A DNA stretch of 64,000 nucleotides from Plazaster borealis (lineage: Eukaryota; Echinodermata; Asteroidea; Forcipulatida; Labidiasteridae): positions 22,682,822-22,746,821 of the forward strand of contig CM037473.1 in assembly GCA_021014325.1 (NCBI GenBank), in the 5' to 3' direction. Under the pieces are notes generated by a model that worked only from the letters and a program-made list of their open reading frames with translations, was not told the DNA's origin and made no database searches. A program made the translations under genes and the position numbers. Below, piece by piece: positions 1 through 10,800 of the stretch (positions are counted from its first letter, which is position 1; each line of letters opens with the position of its first letter).

Positions 1-1061
1 CTTATTGAAAACCCTCCTACATAACATTAGCTTGCATTGACCCCTTGCAGATGCGGAAGGCACCTCCCCAAGATGCGTGTTACCATTTCCACTACTCTGG
101 GGGTCAATTCCTTTGTGTACATTTTGACCCCTAAAATGGGGTGACAGGATAGGCGCCTGTAGTGCTGCATGTCATGAAAGGGGTTATTAGTTTACCGAAC
201 ATTCACAACTATAATTAGCTGCACAGGCTGTGTATTGTATGGTGTGGAGCAACTGCATGCACAGAACTATCTACTGTGCATTTACTACACATTGCAGGCT
301 TGCATAGTGAATTTATCATTCAAAACCAGGTATGCAACTTCTCAGCTGATAAGCTGATTTCCTCCTTTTTTATTTAATAATAGCGCCAAAGAATTTATTT
401 GAAAAAAAATTACAATTTAAGTGTGGTTGGCCATTTCCTCTCGTTAGTTGCACATCTGCAAAACCATACGGTTGATATTGTTCAGACTGGAGGGCTAAAA
501 ATTGTAAACAAATTGATGTCATATAACATCTGTTACAATGGAAGAGATATTTCCAGCATTTTGGAGGATATAATATTCATGTTGTATACAAATTAAAGAC
601 ACAGGACAGGATGAGTTACTATCTTTATGAATCTGAAAGCTTACTGATTGTAAAGTTATTAGCAGTACCAATCCTCCAGAGAAATATTTCCGTCTGAAAC
701 ACTGTTTAATTCAAGGATATAGCATTTGAAGACCACCGTTGCTTTGTTTTGGTTTCCGCACATTGATTCTGAAAGTATTAAATATACTAGTACAAGCCTG
801 ATACTTCACACAATTACCTCCATGCACCTGGTCATTTCCTTGGTGCCCCTTAAAATGTTCCAGTAGATTTCCCTCATAAAAGTGCCCTTTACTGTGGAAA
901 AATGCCTTGCCCCTACAAGAACAAAGTATAAGACCTGCTAATGTTGTGGTTTTTGATTCAGGTGAAAACCTATGTCCACTCCGGCTCTCTGTTTTACAAA
1001 GTACATGAGAAAAGTAATTTGTGATTTTGTTTTTGTTAATGATGGTTTTTTCTCTCCACAG
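1..1061. other. Upstream intronic or intergenic DNA, no supported exon
   Basis: No exon can be supported here. It is probably intron of the ankyrin gene that follows, because the first recognisable exon (1062) opens with a splice acceptor and not with an obvious start. Positions about 795-945 carry a MITE-like repeat with inverted ends (left AGCCTGATACTTC, right end its imperfect complement), the same family as copies at 7072 and 17059. Positions about 660-720 share a short stretch with 36210-36260, a second dispersed repeat. A short open frame at 399-596 has no family features. Confidence 0.5.
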
Positions 1062-4000
1062 GTGAACTATTACTTTTATCTGTTACCTCTAATGTCGACA
1101 GCTTCCCTGTCCACTAGGACACCTGAAAAGCAAAACCAACCAATTATAACTACCTCCAGGAAAAGACCGCATCAAGATACCGTCCAAGCCGGACCCCTCA
1201 AGACTCTGGCGTGAGTATCAACTGCTGCTATTGTTATTATGTAAAGGGTTTGAGTTGACTGCTAATTGCAACAAACTCAGCAATTTTACCAATCAAGACA
1301 AGATAAGATAAACAATTATTATCCCACACTGGGGAAATTAAAACTGGCCTTGATTTGAACAGTACTGAAAACACTAATATGGAACATATAACAAATTGAC
1401 AGATAGATAGGACCAATAAAAGACAACAAAAAACATTTGGTGCATTTCGTTATTTTGTGTATTTGGCAGGGTTAGGGTTGTAATAGACTTCATCATGTGC
1501 TTAGAACTAAATTTGGTGACACGTTTTAGTGGAAAAAACAAACTGGTTTACGATTTCGTGAGGATTTTTTCATGCCTGTTATGTATGCTTATCAGGCAGC
1601 TTTTGATTTTGCCATGGGGTTGTCATTTTTAACAATACCCTTTTTGTTTCCTGTCTGTATTGTCAGTGTAAAAAACAACATTGGCAACTTACAAACACTC
1701 AAAGAGCGTCCAAACAGCAAAGCTCCAAAGATGAAAATCAACAAAGTCAACCGCAGAAATATGAGAGGTAAATTGTCACCTTATTTTCATCCCTTCACAC
1801 AATTACACAACCATCTAAAGATATAAGTATAATATACTTTTCCAGCTATCATTGTAATTTTACTATTATGAGGGTTTCTGCGGATCCTTAAAAAGTATTA
1901 AAAAGTCTTATATTGAACTATCCAAATTTAAGGCCTTATGAAGCATTAAAAAGTATTATTTGAGGTCTTAAAAAATGGGCGCAGCATGTAATGAATTCTT
2001 CAATCAGCTCGTAAAGAACCAAATTACACTGTGTGTAAAAAAGTAACATAAAGTGTGAGCTGGTGTAGCTGTTTCTCCCCTGCTTTATTCACATATTTTT
2101 GGTCTTACATTTTGTTAAGGGTAGCATTAAAAGGGTCTTAAAGGGTCTGTATACGTTTGGTAATGACTCTGCAAATTAATGGCATCAAAAACTTACTTGA
2201 TAAGAAGTACAGCAGCTTTGGATAGTGTAATGCATTTTGAGAAGCTTTTCACTTAGTAGTAGTGCGGTTATAGAAAAAGATATCACTTTTTATCCCCCAA
2301 AATTTGAATCTGAGAAGCGTTACAGACAGTAATGTTTCTCAGATTGTGTATTCCAATTGCAGATTATTCTTCCTGCGTGGACATAGCTGCTCCAGATTTT
2401 TGGCAATGTCTCAAAAACGCTACAACTTTTTGATATGAAATTTTCGCAGGTTAGTTTTATGGTATATATCTACAAAAAGTGGGTTCCAATTATCAAACGT
2501 ATACAATCCCTTTAAAAAGTCTTAAATTTGACTTTTTAAAGTGTGCAGATACTCTGATTATGTTTTATATTGTATTGACAGGTGAGACACCTCTACATTT
2601 AGCCTGTATAAAGAACAACGCAGCGAAGGTACGAGAGTTGTTATCGAATCCTGCCATCGAGATCAACCAGGTGGATTTTGTTGGTTGGACTCCACTTCAC
2701 GAAGCTGCAAATCATGGTCATGTAGACTGCGTCAAAGAATTACTGAAGTATAAACCAAAGGCTACGATTGCATCATATTTCAGTCCAGGTAAAATACTGT
2801 CAACAATGTTGTTTACTGGGTCCAGTTTCATAAAGAATTTATGAACGTAAAGTTTGCCAATATGATAATGGCTTACTGGTCATAACAATTTTGAATATTT
2901 TTTTAATTAGATAAAGACAAGAAATCTGTGAATGCGTTGAATCTACTCGCATCCCCTGCTGAATGTGGAACGACTCCGTTGCATGACGCGGTCCATAACG
3001 GCCATGCAGAGGTAGCAAGACTGCTTGTCAAAGCTGGAGGTAATACAATCTTTTTAGCTTGCTTTTTGAATTCAAATCTTACTTATAACATTCCACCATA
3101 AAACAAAATTTGATTTCCAGTATTTGTTTTTATTGCCTGACCAGGCTTTTTTTAATAAAAGTTTTACCAAGTTTCAACCAGTTGAAATAAGAAACAAACA
3201 AATAAATGAAACCAGAAATATTTGTTAAAAAGTTGCCGAGGTACCATTCCAAATTTTTGTTTTTAAATCAACAAATTTGTTAATCATTTCACAGGTAAAG
3301 CTCTTTTGATGGCACGTAACAATGCAGGTTTTACTCCTCTAGACTTGGCTGCTGATAATACCATAAGGCGTGCTCTGGATTTGAGCACTAAAACGGAATC
3401 TGAAACAACGATGCCTGGTAAAGACCACAATAAAGAAAATGTAATGGGTAAGGGTGATATGTCTCATATTGCACACATTAGAGGTTAGGCCAAACAAGAG
3501 AACAGGGGATAATGGAGTTTGATTATCTCTTTTGCGTGTGCAAGAAACTAAAGCAAGGAGATTACTTTTACGGAAGTTTTAGGAATTACACTTGCAGGGG
3601 TTGAAAGTAACAGTTTAGTTATTAAACCTTTTAAGCGTAACCATTTCTTAACAACTTTTCCTCTAGATTCTGACTCTCAGAAAACTCCCCAGAGGTCACC
3701 TCCGGCGTCACCTTCCAGACATTTAAGGGACATCGGCATCCCATCTGAAGAAGAGTACATTTGTGTGCTGGGTTCCTCAAACGGCCCCAAGGTGTACATA
3801 CCAGCTGAGAGGTGTGAGCAGCTCTGCCTCCTGGTCTGCCACCTCTTGCGGGCCTGCCTAAGAGCGCATAAACTGGTACCCATCAAAGCCGATCTTGACA
3901 GCCAGCATGGATTGGTGACAGGTTTCGACAACCTCTTTGAGACGTCAGATGCGGGTAGTTGCAAACCGAACTCACAGGCATCAGTACGCTATGAGATGAT

Positions 4001-4220
4001 GACGTCCCTGTCTTATGAGGGTGCCTTTCAGCAGAGCTCCTTGCGGGTTAGTGGGTCCCGCCTTCTTGACGACTTGACTGAATTGTGCCGACTTGATAGT
4101 CATATTGACGGTTTTGTTCATCACATTGGTCGTATCGGTCCGTGGGTTGGATCGCAACGCAGCAAAATATGTAACAAAGTTGTTTGTGAACTGAAAGCAC
4201 TTGTACTCACATGTTTGTAA
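1062..4220 (+). CDS. SLF1: Ankyrin-repeat DNA-repair protein, SLF1-like, 3' part (6 exons)
   Basis: Exons 1062-1210, 1667-1767, 2582-2788, 2911-3039, 3295-3447 and 3667-4220 join in frame across GT/AG junctions and end at TAA 4218-4220. The product has a basic linker, then an ankyrin block opening with RRNMRGETPLHLACI, then GWTPLHEAANHGHVDCV, TTPLHDAVHNGHAEVARLL and NAGFTPLDLAA, then about 200 residues without a known domain. This nuclear type of ankyrin block occurs in BARD1, TONSL, SLF1, ANKRD11 and BCOR. The spacing of the last repeat (GG, two residues, LL, two residues, RN, then PLD) and the short tail with no BRCT or LRR domain fit SLF1 best. SLF1 recruits SMC5/6 to damaged DNA through RAD18; its ankyrin domain is reported to read histone H4. 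The family name rests on remembered alignment. The N-terminus lies left of the window or was not found. Confidence 0.65.
2142..2511. mobile_element. TTAA-flanked palindromic element in ankyrin-gene intron
   Basis: TTAA at 2138-2141 and 2512-2515 bracket a unit opening AGGGTCTGTATACGTTTGG and closing with its imperfect complement ending ATACAATCCCT. A central imperfect palindrome (about 2310-2345, CTGAGAAGCG against its complement) marks the fold point. The right end lies only about 70 bases before the exon at 2582, so the element sits within or next to that exon's branch-point region. A close relative in opposite orientation is at 22624-23015 and a truncated one at 17733. Confidence 0.75.
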
Positions 4221-4769
4221 ATAATTCATTTAGTGACGGACCACGGCTTCATAAGTTATTCAGCATATTGCTCAGGAATTTGTTTTTGTTCAGCAGATCG
4301 ATATCGGGCACCAGTCGCCACAACGAAAACAGCATGGTACCAAAACATGTACATTCTCTTTGAAATCTGTAAGCAGTAAATTGGGACCGGGGCACAATTT
4401 CATGTAAAACTTGTTGGGCAGAAAAGTCTTGCTCAGCAGAATTAGTTTACCAACTAAAATGTCATTTAATTAATATTTGTGCCGCTGGTACTCTGGGAAC
4501 TTTTTGCTTGGAAATACAAATTGTCTACACAATCATTTCTGCTTTAATAACATCTTTATGAAATGGGGCCCAGGTTTTTTTATAGTTCAACTTCACAGAA
4601 TTGGATATTGCAACAGGTTGATGTAGACCACATGTTATACATGTAGTTGTGGAATGTAGTAAGATACCTAGGAGTGCCCACAGGAAGGCTACCAGCCTTG
4701 TGGTGAAATAACACTTCTACATAGACCAGCAAAAAAGTAACTCACAGTAGTGTTCCATGAGTCCCTTAA

Positions 4770-5216
4770 GGGTACAGGGTCATAGATTGGGAAATATTCC
4801 CCCCAAAAAATGATCATAAAAAACTTACTTGGTGAGAAGCACTGTGCAGCTGTTGATAGTACAAACTATTTTGAGAAAGGATTCCCTTTGAAGTAATATG
4901 GTTTGGAAAATTTTCACCCAAAAACATTTGAATCTGAGAAACGACCTATGCATGAATCGTTTTCAGATTTATGAGGTTTGGTGTGCGTTCACAAATGCGG
5001 CCAGAGATGTGGTTGGTACCTCCTGTCACCTCACTGAACGTGGATGGATTCGAAGTTCATGTGAAAATACTGTGACAGTTTTTTGCTGCCTTCTCAGCAA
5101 GTAGACACTGTATTCAGCTGAAACTTTCACATGTGACTTTTATTGTATCTTTTTCTTAATAACTTGGCCTATAAATAAGCATTAAGTTGACCAAAAAACA
5201 ATCTATGACCCTACCT
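4770..5216. mobile_element. TTAA-flanked palindromic element
   Basis: TTAA at 4766-4769 and 5217-5220 flank inverted ends: the left reads GGGTACAGGGTCATAGATTG and the right ends CAATCTATGACCCTACCT. The centre (about 4930-4969) is a palindrome of the AATCTGAGAAACG type with its complement. There is no coding capacity. It was probably mobilised by a transposase encoded elsewhere. Confidence 0.7.
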
Positions 5217-5275
5217 TTAATGAGTCGTTGTTCTATGATAAAACAGACATGAAGAGTTAGTTTCACTCATTTTAA

Positions 5276-5620
5276 AGGGTGTGTACAACATTGGTAATTG
5301 CCAAAGACCTGTATCCAAACTTGATGTGACCCAACATATACATGAAATAACAAACCTGTGAAAGTTTAAGCTAAATCGGTCTTCGGAGTCATGAGAAAAC
5401 AGTCAAAAACCACCTTATGTGTTTTAACTTTTTTTTCAAACATCGGAATTTATCCTGCAGGATAAATTCTATTATTTTACTCATTTTGTAAAAACTATGG
5501 TATTTCAGGCAAAACTATTTCAAGGGAAGTTTTCTACCATGAATATCTTTATACCATGTAAGTTATGTGCAAATCTGTCAGCATTTATATTTTCGTTCTT
5601 ACCAATGTTGTACACACCCT
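5276..5620. mobile_element. TTAA-flanked palindromic element, perfect 22-bp ends
   Basis: TTAA at 5272-5275 and 5621-5624 flank a 345-bp unit. Its first 22 bases (AGGGTGTGTACAACATTGG and three more) are the exact complement of its last 22. A perfect 24-bp palindrome (GAATTTATCCTG followed by its complement) is at 5446-5469. No protein is encoded. Confidence 0.8.
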
Positions 5621-6693
5621 TTAAAACCAGCTTTTTTTATTTTGTCTATAATTAAACGCCTGTATAAACATTTTGTAAATATACTGTTTGGTACAGACAC
5701 TGGCTATGGACACTGCCGCTTTTATGGTTGACTAACATGGCTGATTTTTTGGTGTATAATGTATAAATATTTATTTTGTACCAAAATGCTTCTGCGAAGC
5801 GGGAAGAAGACATTAACAAACTGAAAATTTGTAAACAGACGTCAAAAGTAATAGTTTCATATATTTCCAAAAAGGGGTATATTTCATGACACTTCCAAAT
5901 GTTATGGTGTACTAACATAATGTCTTTTTCATACAATGTATAAATAGTTATTTTTATACCAAAATGCTTCCGTAAAGAACTCACCTGAAACATTTATAAC
6001 CTTTCGAAAAGCAGGAAGAAGTTAAACAAAAGTGGTAATTTTCAAACAGACTTCAAAATAATCATTTAATAAACTTCCAAAGCATGTAATTGATTACACT
6101 TCCACCTGTTATGGTTGACCAACATGTATTTGTTTTGTATAATGTATATATATATATTTCATATCCATATCAAAAAAATTTGGTGAAGAACTTACTGAAA
6201 CATTTATAACCTTTTGAAAAGCAGTAAGATATTAAACAAAGCTGGTAGTTTGCAAACAGACTTTAAACAAAATCAACACAAATTTCTAAATTGTGTAAAT
6301 GACAACACTGGCACCTGTTATGGTTGACTAAAATGTTGGTTTTTGTATAATGTATAAACATTTATTTATACCAAAATATTTTGGTAAAGAATTGAAACAT
6401 TATAACCCTTGGGAAAAGCAGGAAGAAATTAATCAGAATTAGTAATTTATAAACAGACTTCAAAAATAGTTATTTCAAAGTTTTCAAAATTGCAGGATTG
6501 AAATGCCAAATTTGTATTCCCAGTGTGGCAGATGTTTTAAGTTTTTTCTTAAGATGGGCCAGTATTAATATGCCTGACGGTACAGTAAAACTTTTGAGTA
6601 TTTTTTCAAACTTGGCTGTGGTTCACAACATGAGATTAATGTCCAAATTTTGGTAAACTTTATTTTTTGATTGTGCTTGATGACCCTTTTTAA

Positions 6694-7030
6694 AGGCATC
6701 GTACACGTTTGGTAATTGTCAAAGACCAGTGTTCTCATTTGGTGTATCCCAACATATGCATCAATTGGTCATCGAAGTTGCAAGAAAATAATGAAAGAAA
6801 AAACACCCTTGTTGTACAAATTTGTGTGCTTTCAGATAGGAATAAAAACTTCTTGCAAGAAGTTTTTATTATTTTAGTGAGAAATTACCTCTCTCTCAAA
6901 AACTACGTTACTTCAGAGGGAGTCGTTTCTCACAATGTTTTATACTATCAACAGCTTTCTGTTGCTCGTTACCAAGTAAGTTTTTATGCTAATATATATT
7001 TTGAGTCATTACCAAACGTGTACGATGCCC
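6694..7030. mobile_element. TTAA-associated palindromic element with a perfect 30-bp core
   Basis: The left end follows TTAA (6690-6693) and reads AGGCATCGTACACGTTTGG. The right end reads CCAAACGTGTACGATGCC and is followed by a degraded CTAA. At the centre, 6841-6870 is a perfect 30-bp palindrome (AATAAAAACTTCTTG plus its exact complement). Related copies are at 28144-28498 and 24919-25269, and the right window edge (63924 on) starts with a similar end. Confidence 0.75.
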
Positions 7031-7826
7031 CTAAGTGAAGATGAAATCTCTTGTTCTGTGATGTTTTGTGGCAGGCCTGATACTTCACGGAAGCAATTGC
7101 CTGCAGGCCCCTCGTCATTGCCTCGGTGCCCTTTGGAATGTTCCAGTACAAACTGTTAATTCAATCATAGAGATGCCCCCTTTACAAAGGCCTGCATAGT
7201 AAAAACAAAATCTCCCAAAGTGAAAAGAGTATTTCAACATACGTACTGTGCTTGTATTATACATTCCAGTTGATTTCTTTGTATTGAATACATTTTATTC
7301 AAACTGAACCTATGGTTTAAATTTCCCAGGTATTGATTTTAATTAAATAATAAAATCAAGAAGCGGCCAGGGTGAATTTAAGTCTTCTATAATTTGTTTT
7401 CTTGGTTATTTTGTGCTTCATATAGGCTAAAAGAGTACTTTTCTATAGTTTAGGAGATAATTAAGATAACTACCGTATCCACCATGTCACACCCCATTCC
7501 CGCTCCCGAAAAAACACATGTAGGTATGATATGTGTGGTGACAGCATGGTGAATTCAAACTATGTCTTGAGTATTCGCATATTAATTTTAGAAAGACTCA
7601 GAGTAATGCAAAAGCTTCCATGGGTTAACTGTGATTGATGTTCACTAGAACACTGTGATTGATGTTCACTAGAACTGCAGAAAAAAGTGCAAAATTAAGA
7701 AAGCAAGTTTCAAATGCATCTTATCTACGATTTTATTGTAGTTTATTTGCCTATTTATTTGTAAATGACCGCCTTTAAATATGTTGTGCGCCCTCAAGAG
7801 TTTCTGTACATAAAAGCTCCACCAAG

Positions 7827-10800
7827 ATGGCGGCGTCCATTTCTGTGAAATTGGAGCACATGGAGTCGCAGAAAATGACCAAAAAACGATTGAAGTCGGT
7901 CATTTCTGATATTAAACAGCAAGAGAAATTGTTCCTTGGCAGCCGGGAACATGCCAACTCTCTGGTAGAGCTACTTGAGAAAGTCCAGGTGAAATATTAT
8001 CCGAAAAACAATTTCTTCCCATATGACCGTAATGTTACACAACAACGCATGCAATGCAATGGCAGGCATGATCATGATGCCTTTTTTCGAGTTCCGTGTG
8101 TGATGTGGGGCGTTACGGCAACGCGTTTTTTGCTCTATTAATATTATTAAATAGGCAGTGGATATTTTTTCAAATCATCAAAAAGACTAAATGCTATTTT
8201 GCCATACCGCAATTTCAGCCTCCCGTTTTACTTTTCCAGTGACTTTACCGTGTTTTAAATTGTTTACTTAATAGAAAAAAAACTTAGGTAGGCTAAGTTA
8301 AGTTTTAATTTTAAATTAAGTGAGAAATGTTATTGTCGTTAGGTAATCCTACCTCAGTCCATGGGCTAAGTAAGTAAGAGGATTCAAATTTTATAATTAA
8401 ATTTAAATAAAAGAAGTATCTTTTGAGTTGAACGAAAATAGCATCAGCTGGGATTCGAAGAGCAGGATCAAGGAGCGTAGACCTCGCTGCCTGGAGTGGA
8501 TGTTACAGCAAATTCTGTTATTTATAATACTAGTTTGTCATATAGATAATGTTTGCTACTCGAGTATGCGTCAAAGAAGGTGCTAAAGTGAGCATCACAA
8601 CTATTTACAGATAATTCAGAAATGTCCTTATTGTTAGCCAGTAAAACTAAAGAGAATGAAAGTTGAGAATGATGAATAAGCGGGTCCTACTACTTGCCGT
8701 CAACTCGCCGTCAACTCGCCGTCAACTCACTTGTGCCGTCAACTCGCCGTCAACTCCTCCAATATACATTTAAAAGCCACAAAAGAAGCATAGAACTTAA
8801 CTGTAAAGTATTAGCTAAAAATAAAAGAGAATTTTCATAAGTTTTAGGTTACATTTCGAAATAAAAAATTTTTTTTTTTCTCGTGAAAAAATTATCTCGA
8901 AGCAGCAAAACATCGGCCGCCATCTTGCTTTTTCACAGAGCTTGCACAACATGGCAACTGAGGGCGCTTTTCCTGCATATGGATTAGTCTTGGCCCAAGA
9001 TGTCAATGATTGGTACTATTTATTTATCAACACAAAATCGTTTTTGTAAATGAAATTTTACCGAAAACCATAGGAAATATGTAGTTTAGCCCAGACTTAA
9101 CACTTCCATGCCCCATTTATAAATTTTTGATGTATATTTAATGAGTTGACGGCACGAAAATGAGTTGACGACGAGTTGACGGCAAGTCGGCGAGTTGACG
9201 GCAAGTAGTAGGACCGGAATAAGCTGATTACATTTACATACGCACATGGTGCATGTTTTTTATATTGGTAAGCATGGTGGTAAGCAGCAGTGGTGTATAA
9301 ACCAGGGGAGGGGAGCCACGATGGCAGGAGTCCTCCCCACCCCACCCCCTCAAAACCCCTGCTCTCTCCCCCAAATAAGAGTAATAAAAATGCACGTACA
9401 TGAATGGTTCAATCCATTAAGTAGCCCCCCTCCGGATCTCCCCAGATTATGTTCCCACATGCCTACCCCCCCCCCCCCCAATGAAAACGTCTGGTCATTA
9501 AACCTCTGGTATTGGTGAGCAGAGCCAAGAAATTTGGCCAGGTTGATACCACAACTACCATATTTTTTGTATTGAAAGCTGTTTATTTATTGCAGTCTGA
9601 CAATAAAGACATAGCAAGTGCTGCTTTGAAGAGCCTTGTGTATGTGTTCACCACTCTGTTCAACAGAGATGCCATGACGTCGAGCAGACCACAAACAAAA
9701 CCTAAGGAGGAAAGCATGGAGACCTCCGAGGCCAACCCAGAAGAGCAGTACAAGGACTGGCTTCACAAGAGATATAACGACTGCTTGAGATGTTTTTCTC
9801 GTTTGATTGAAACCTTCACAGATGCTCCCACTGTTGTTCAGGTGAGGTTGATCGGACCATGACCAGACTCGTCATAAACTATTTAGAGACCATGAATTTC
9901 TATACAAAGGCATGTGATGTCTGATTTTGCTGTTGTTTTTAACAAATCCTTTTCTCGAGAATAAATAATAATAATACTCGGGTCTTATATAGCGCCTTTC
10001 ACACACGGAGGACGTCCAAAAGTGCTCATATGCAGAAATACGCTATGAACTAAAAAATACCCATTCTGGCATGCACAAACTTAATTAATGCATCCTACCA
10101 CGAGAATGGGCGAGCTCCTTCTGTGTACTGGGTTCTTTTATGTGCCGTTACAGTTACTTTGCACACAAGACCTACCGCTTTACATCCCATCTGAAGGACA
10201 AAGCAATTACGGTTAAGTGTCTTGCTTATGGACACAAGTGTCAAAACCGGGACTCGAATACATACTCTGCTGATCAGAAACACCAGAGCTTGAGTCCAGT
10301 GCGCTTGACCGCTCAGCCCTGACACACCACTTATAAACATTGTAAACATTTCTGAAAACATATATAAAACATAATTTGGTTTTTTCTTTCTTGTTTTAGA
10401 AGTTATCTATATAGTGAAGTTGGGAATTGTAAATTCTGGACTTGAACTTTGCTATGGCTTTTTTGGTTTATTAGAATTACCGGTAGGTCAAATTTTGTGG
10501 TCATTTGCGTCTGATATGTGCATTTCGGAACAAGCCATTTGCAGGCGCTATGGCCTCATTATTCCCACCCATCAGAATTCCTTTGTTGGGTGTTGTGGCC
10601 TAATGGTATTTTGGACTCAAGTTGTGATTGTGGAGTCAGGAGCTGCATACTCCTAAGGAGTTGAGGAATGTTTCTCAGGAATGCTGAAGTCCTAGTGAAC
10701 AGATAATGGTGGGGCTTTGATACTTTGTTTAAAAGATTACCATTTTCTTCTGCTAATTTTTGATCAATATTTTGTGTTACACAGGAATTAGCTCTGTGTA

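Larger units (their letters stand above)
4221..7826. other. Intergenic region between the ankyrin gene and NOC4L
   Basis: No gene is supported. The space contains the ankyrin gene's 3' UTR, four palindromic transposon-like units (4770-5216, 5276-5620, a looser series of degenerate repeats at about 5690-6480, and 6694-7030), a truncated MITE (about 7072-7195), and the presumed NOC4L promoter just before 7827. The 5690-6480 stretch repeats a theme of about 240 bases (CTGAAACATTTATAACC, GTATAATGTATA, ACAGACTTCAAA) three to four times. A 24-base direct duplication lies at about 7627-7674. Confidence 0.6.

Noticed and set aside
399..596. 65-codon plus-strand frame at the left edge
   Set aside because: It starts in an A-rich run and has no splice signals in frame with the ankyrin gene and no recognisable motif.
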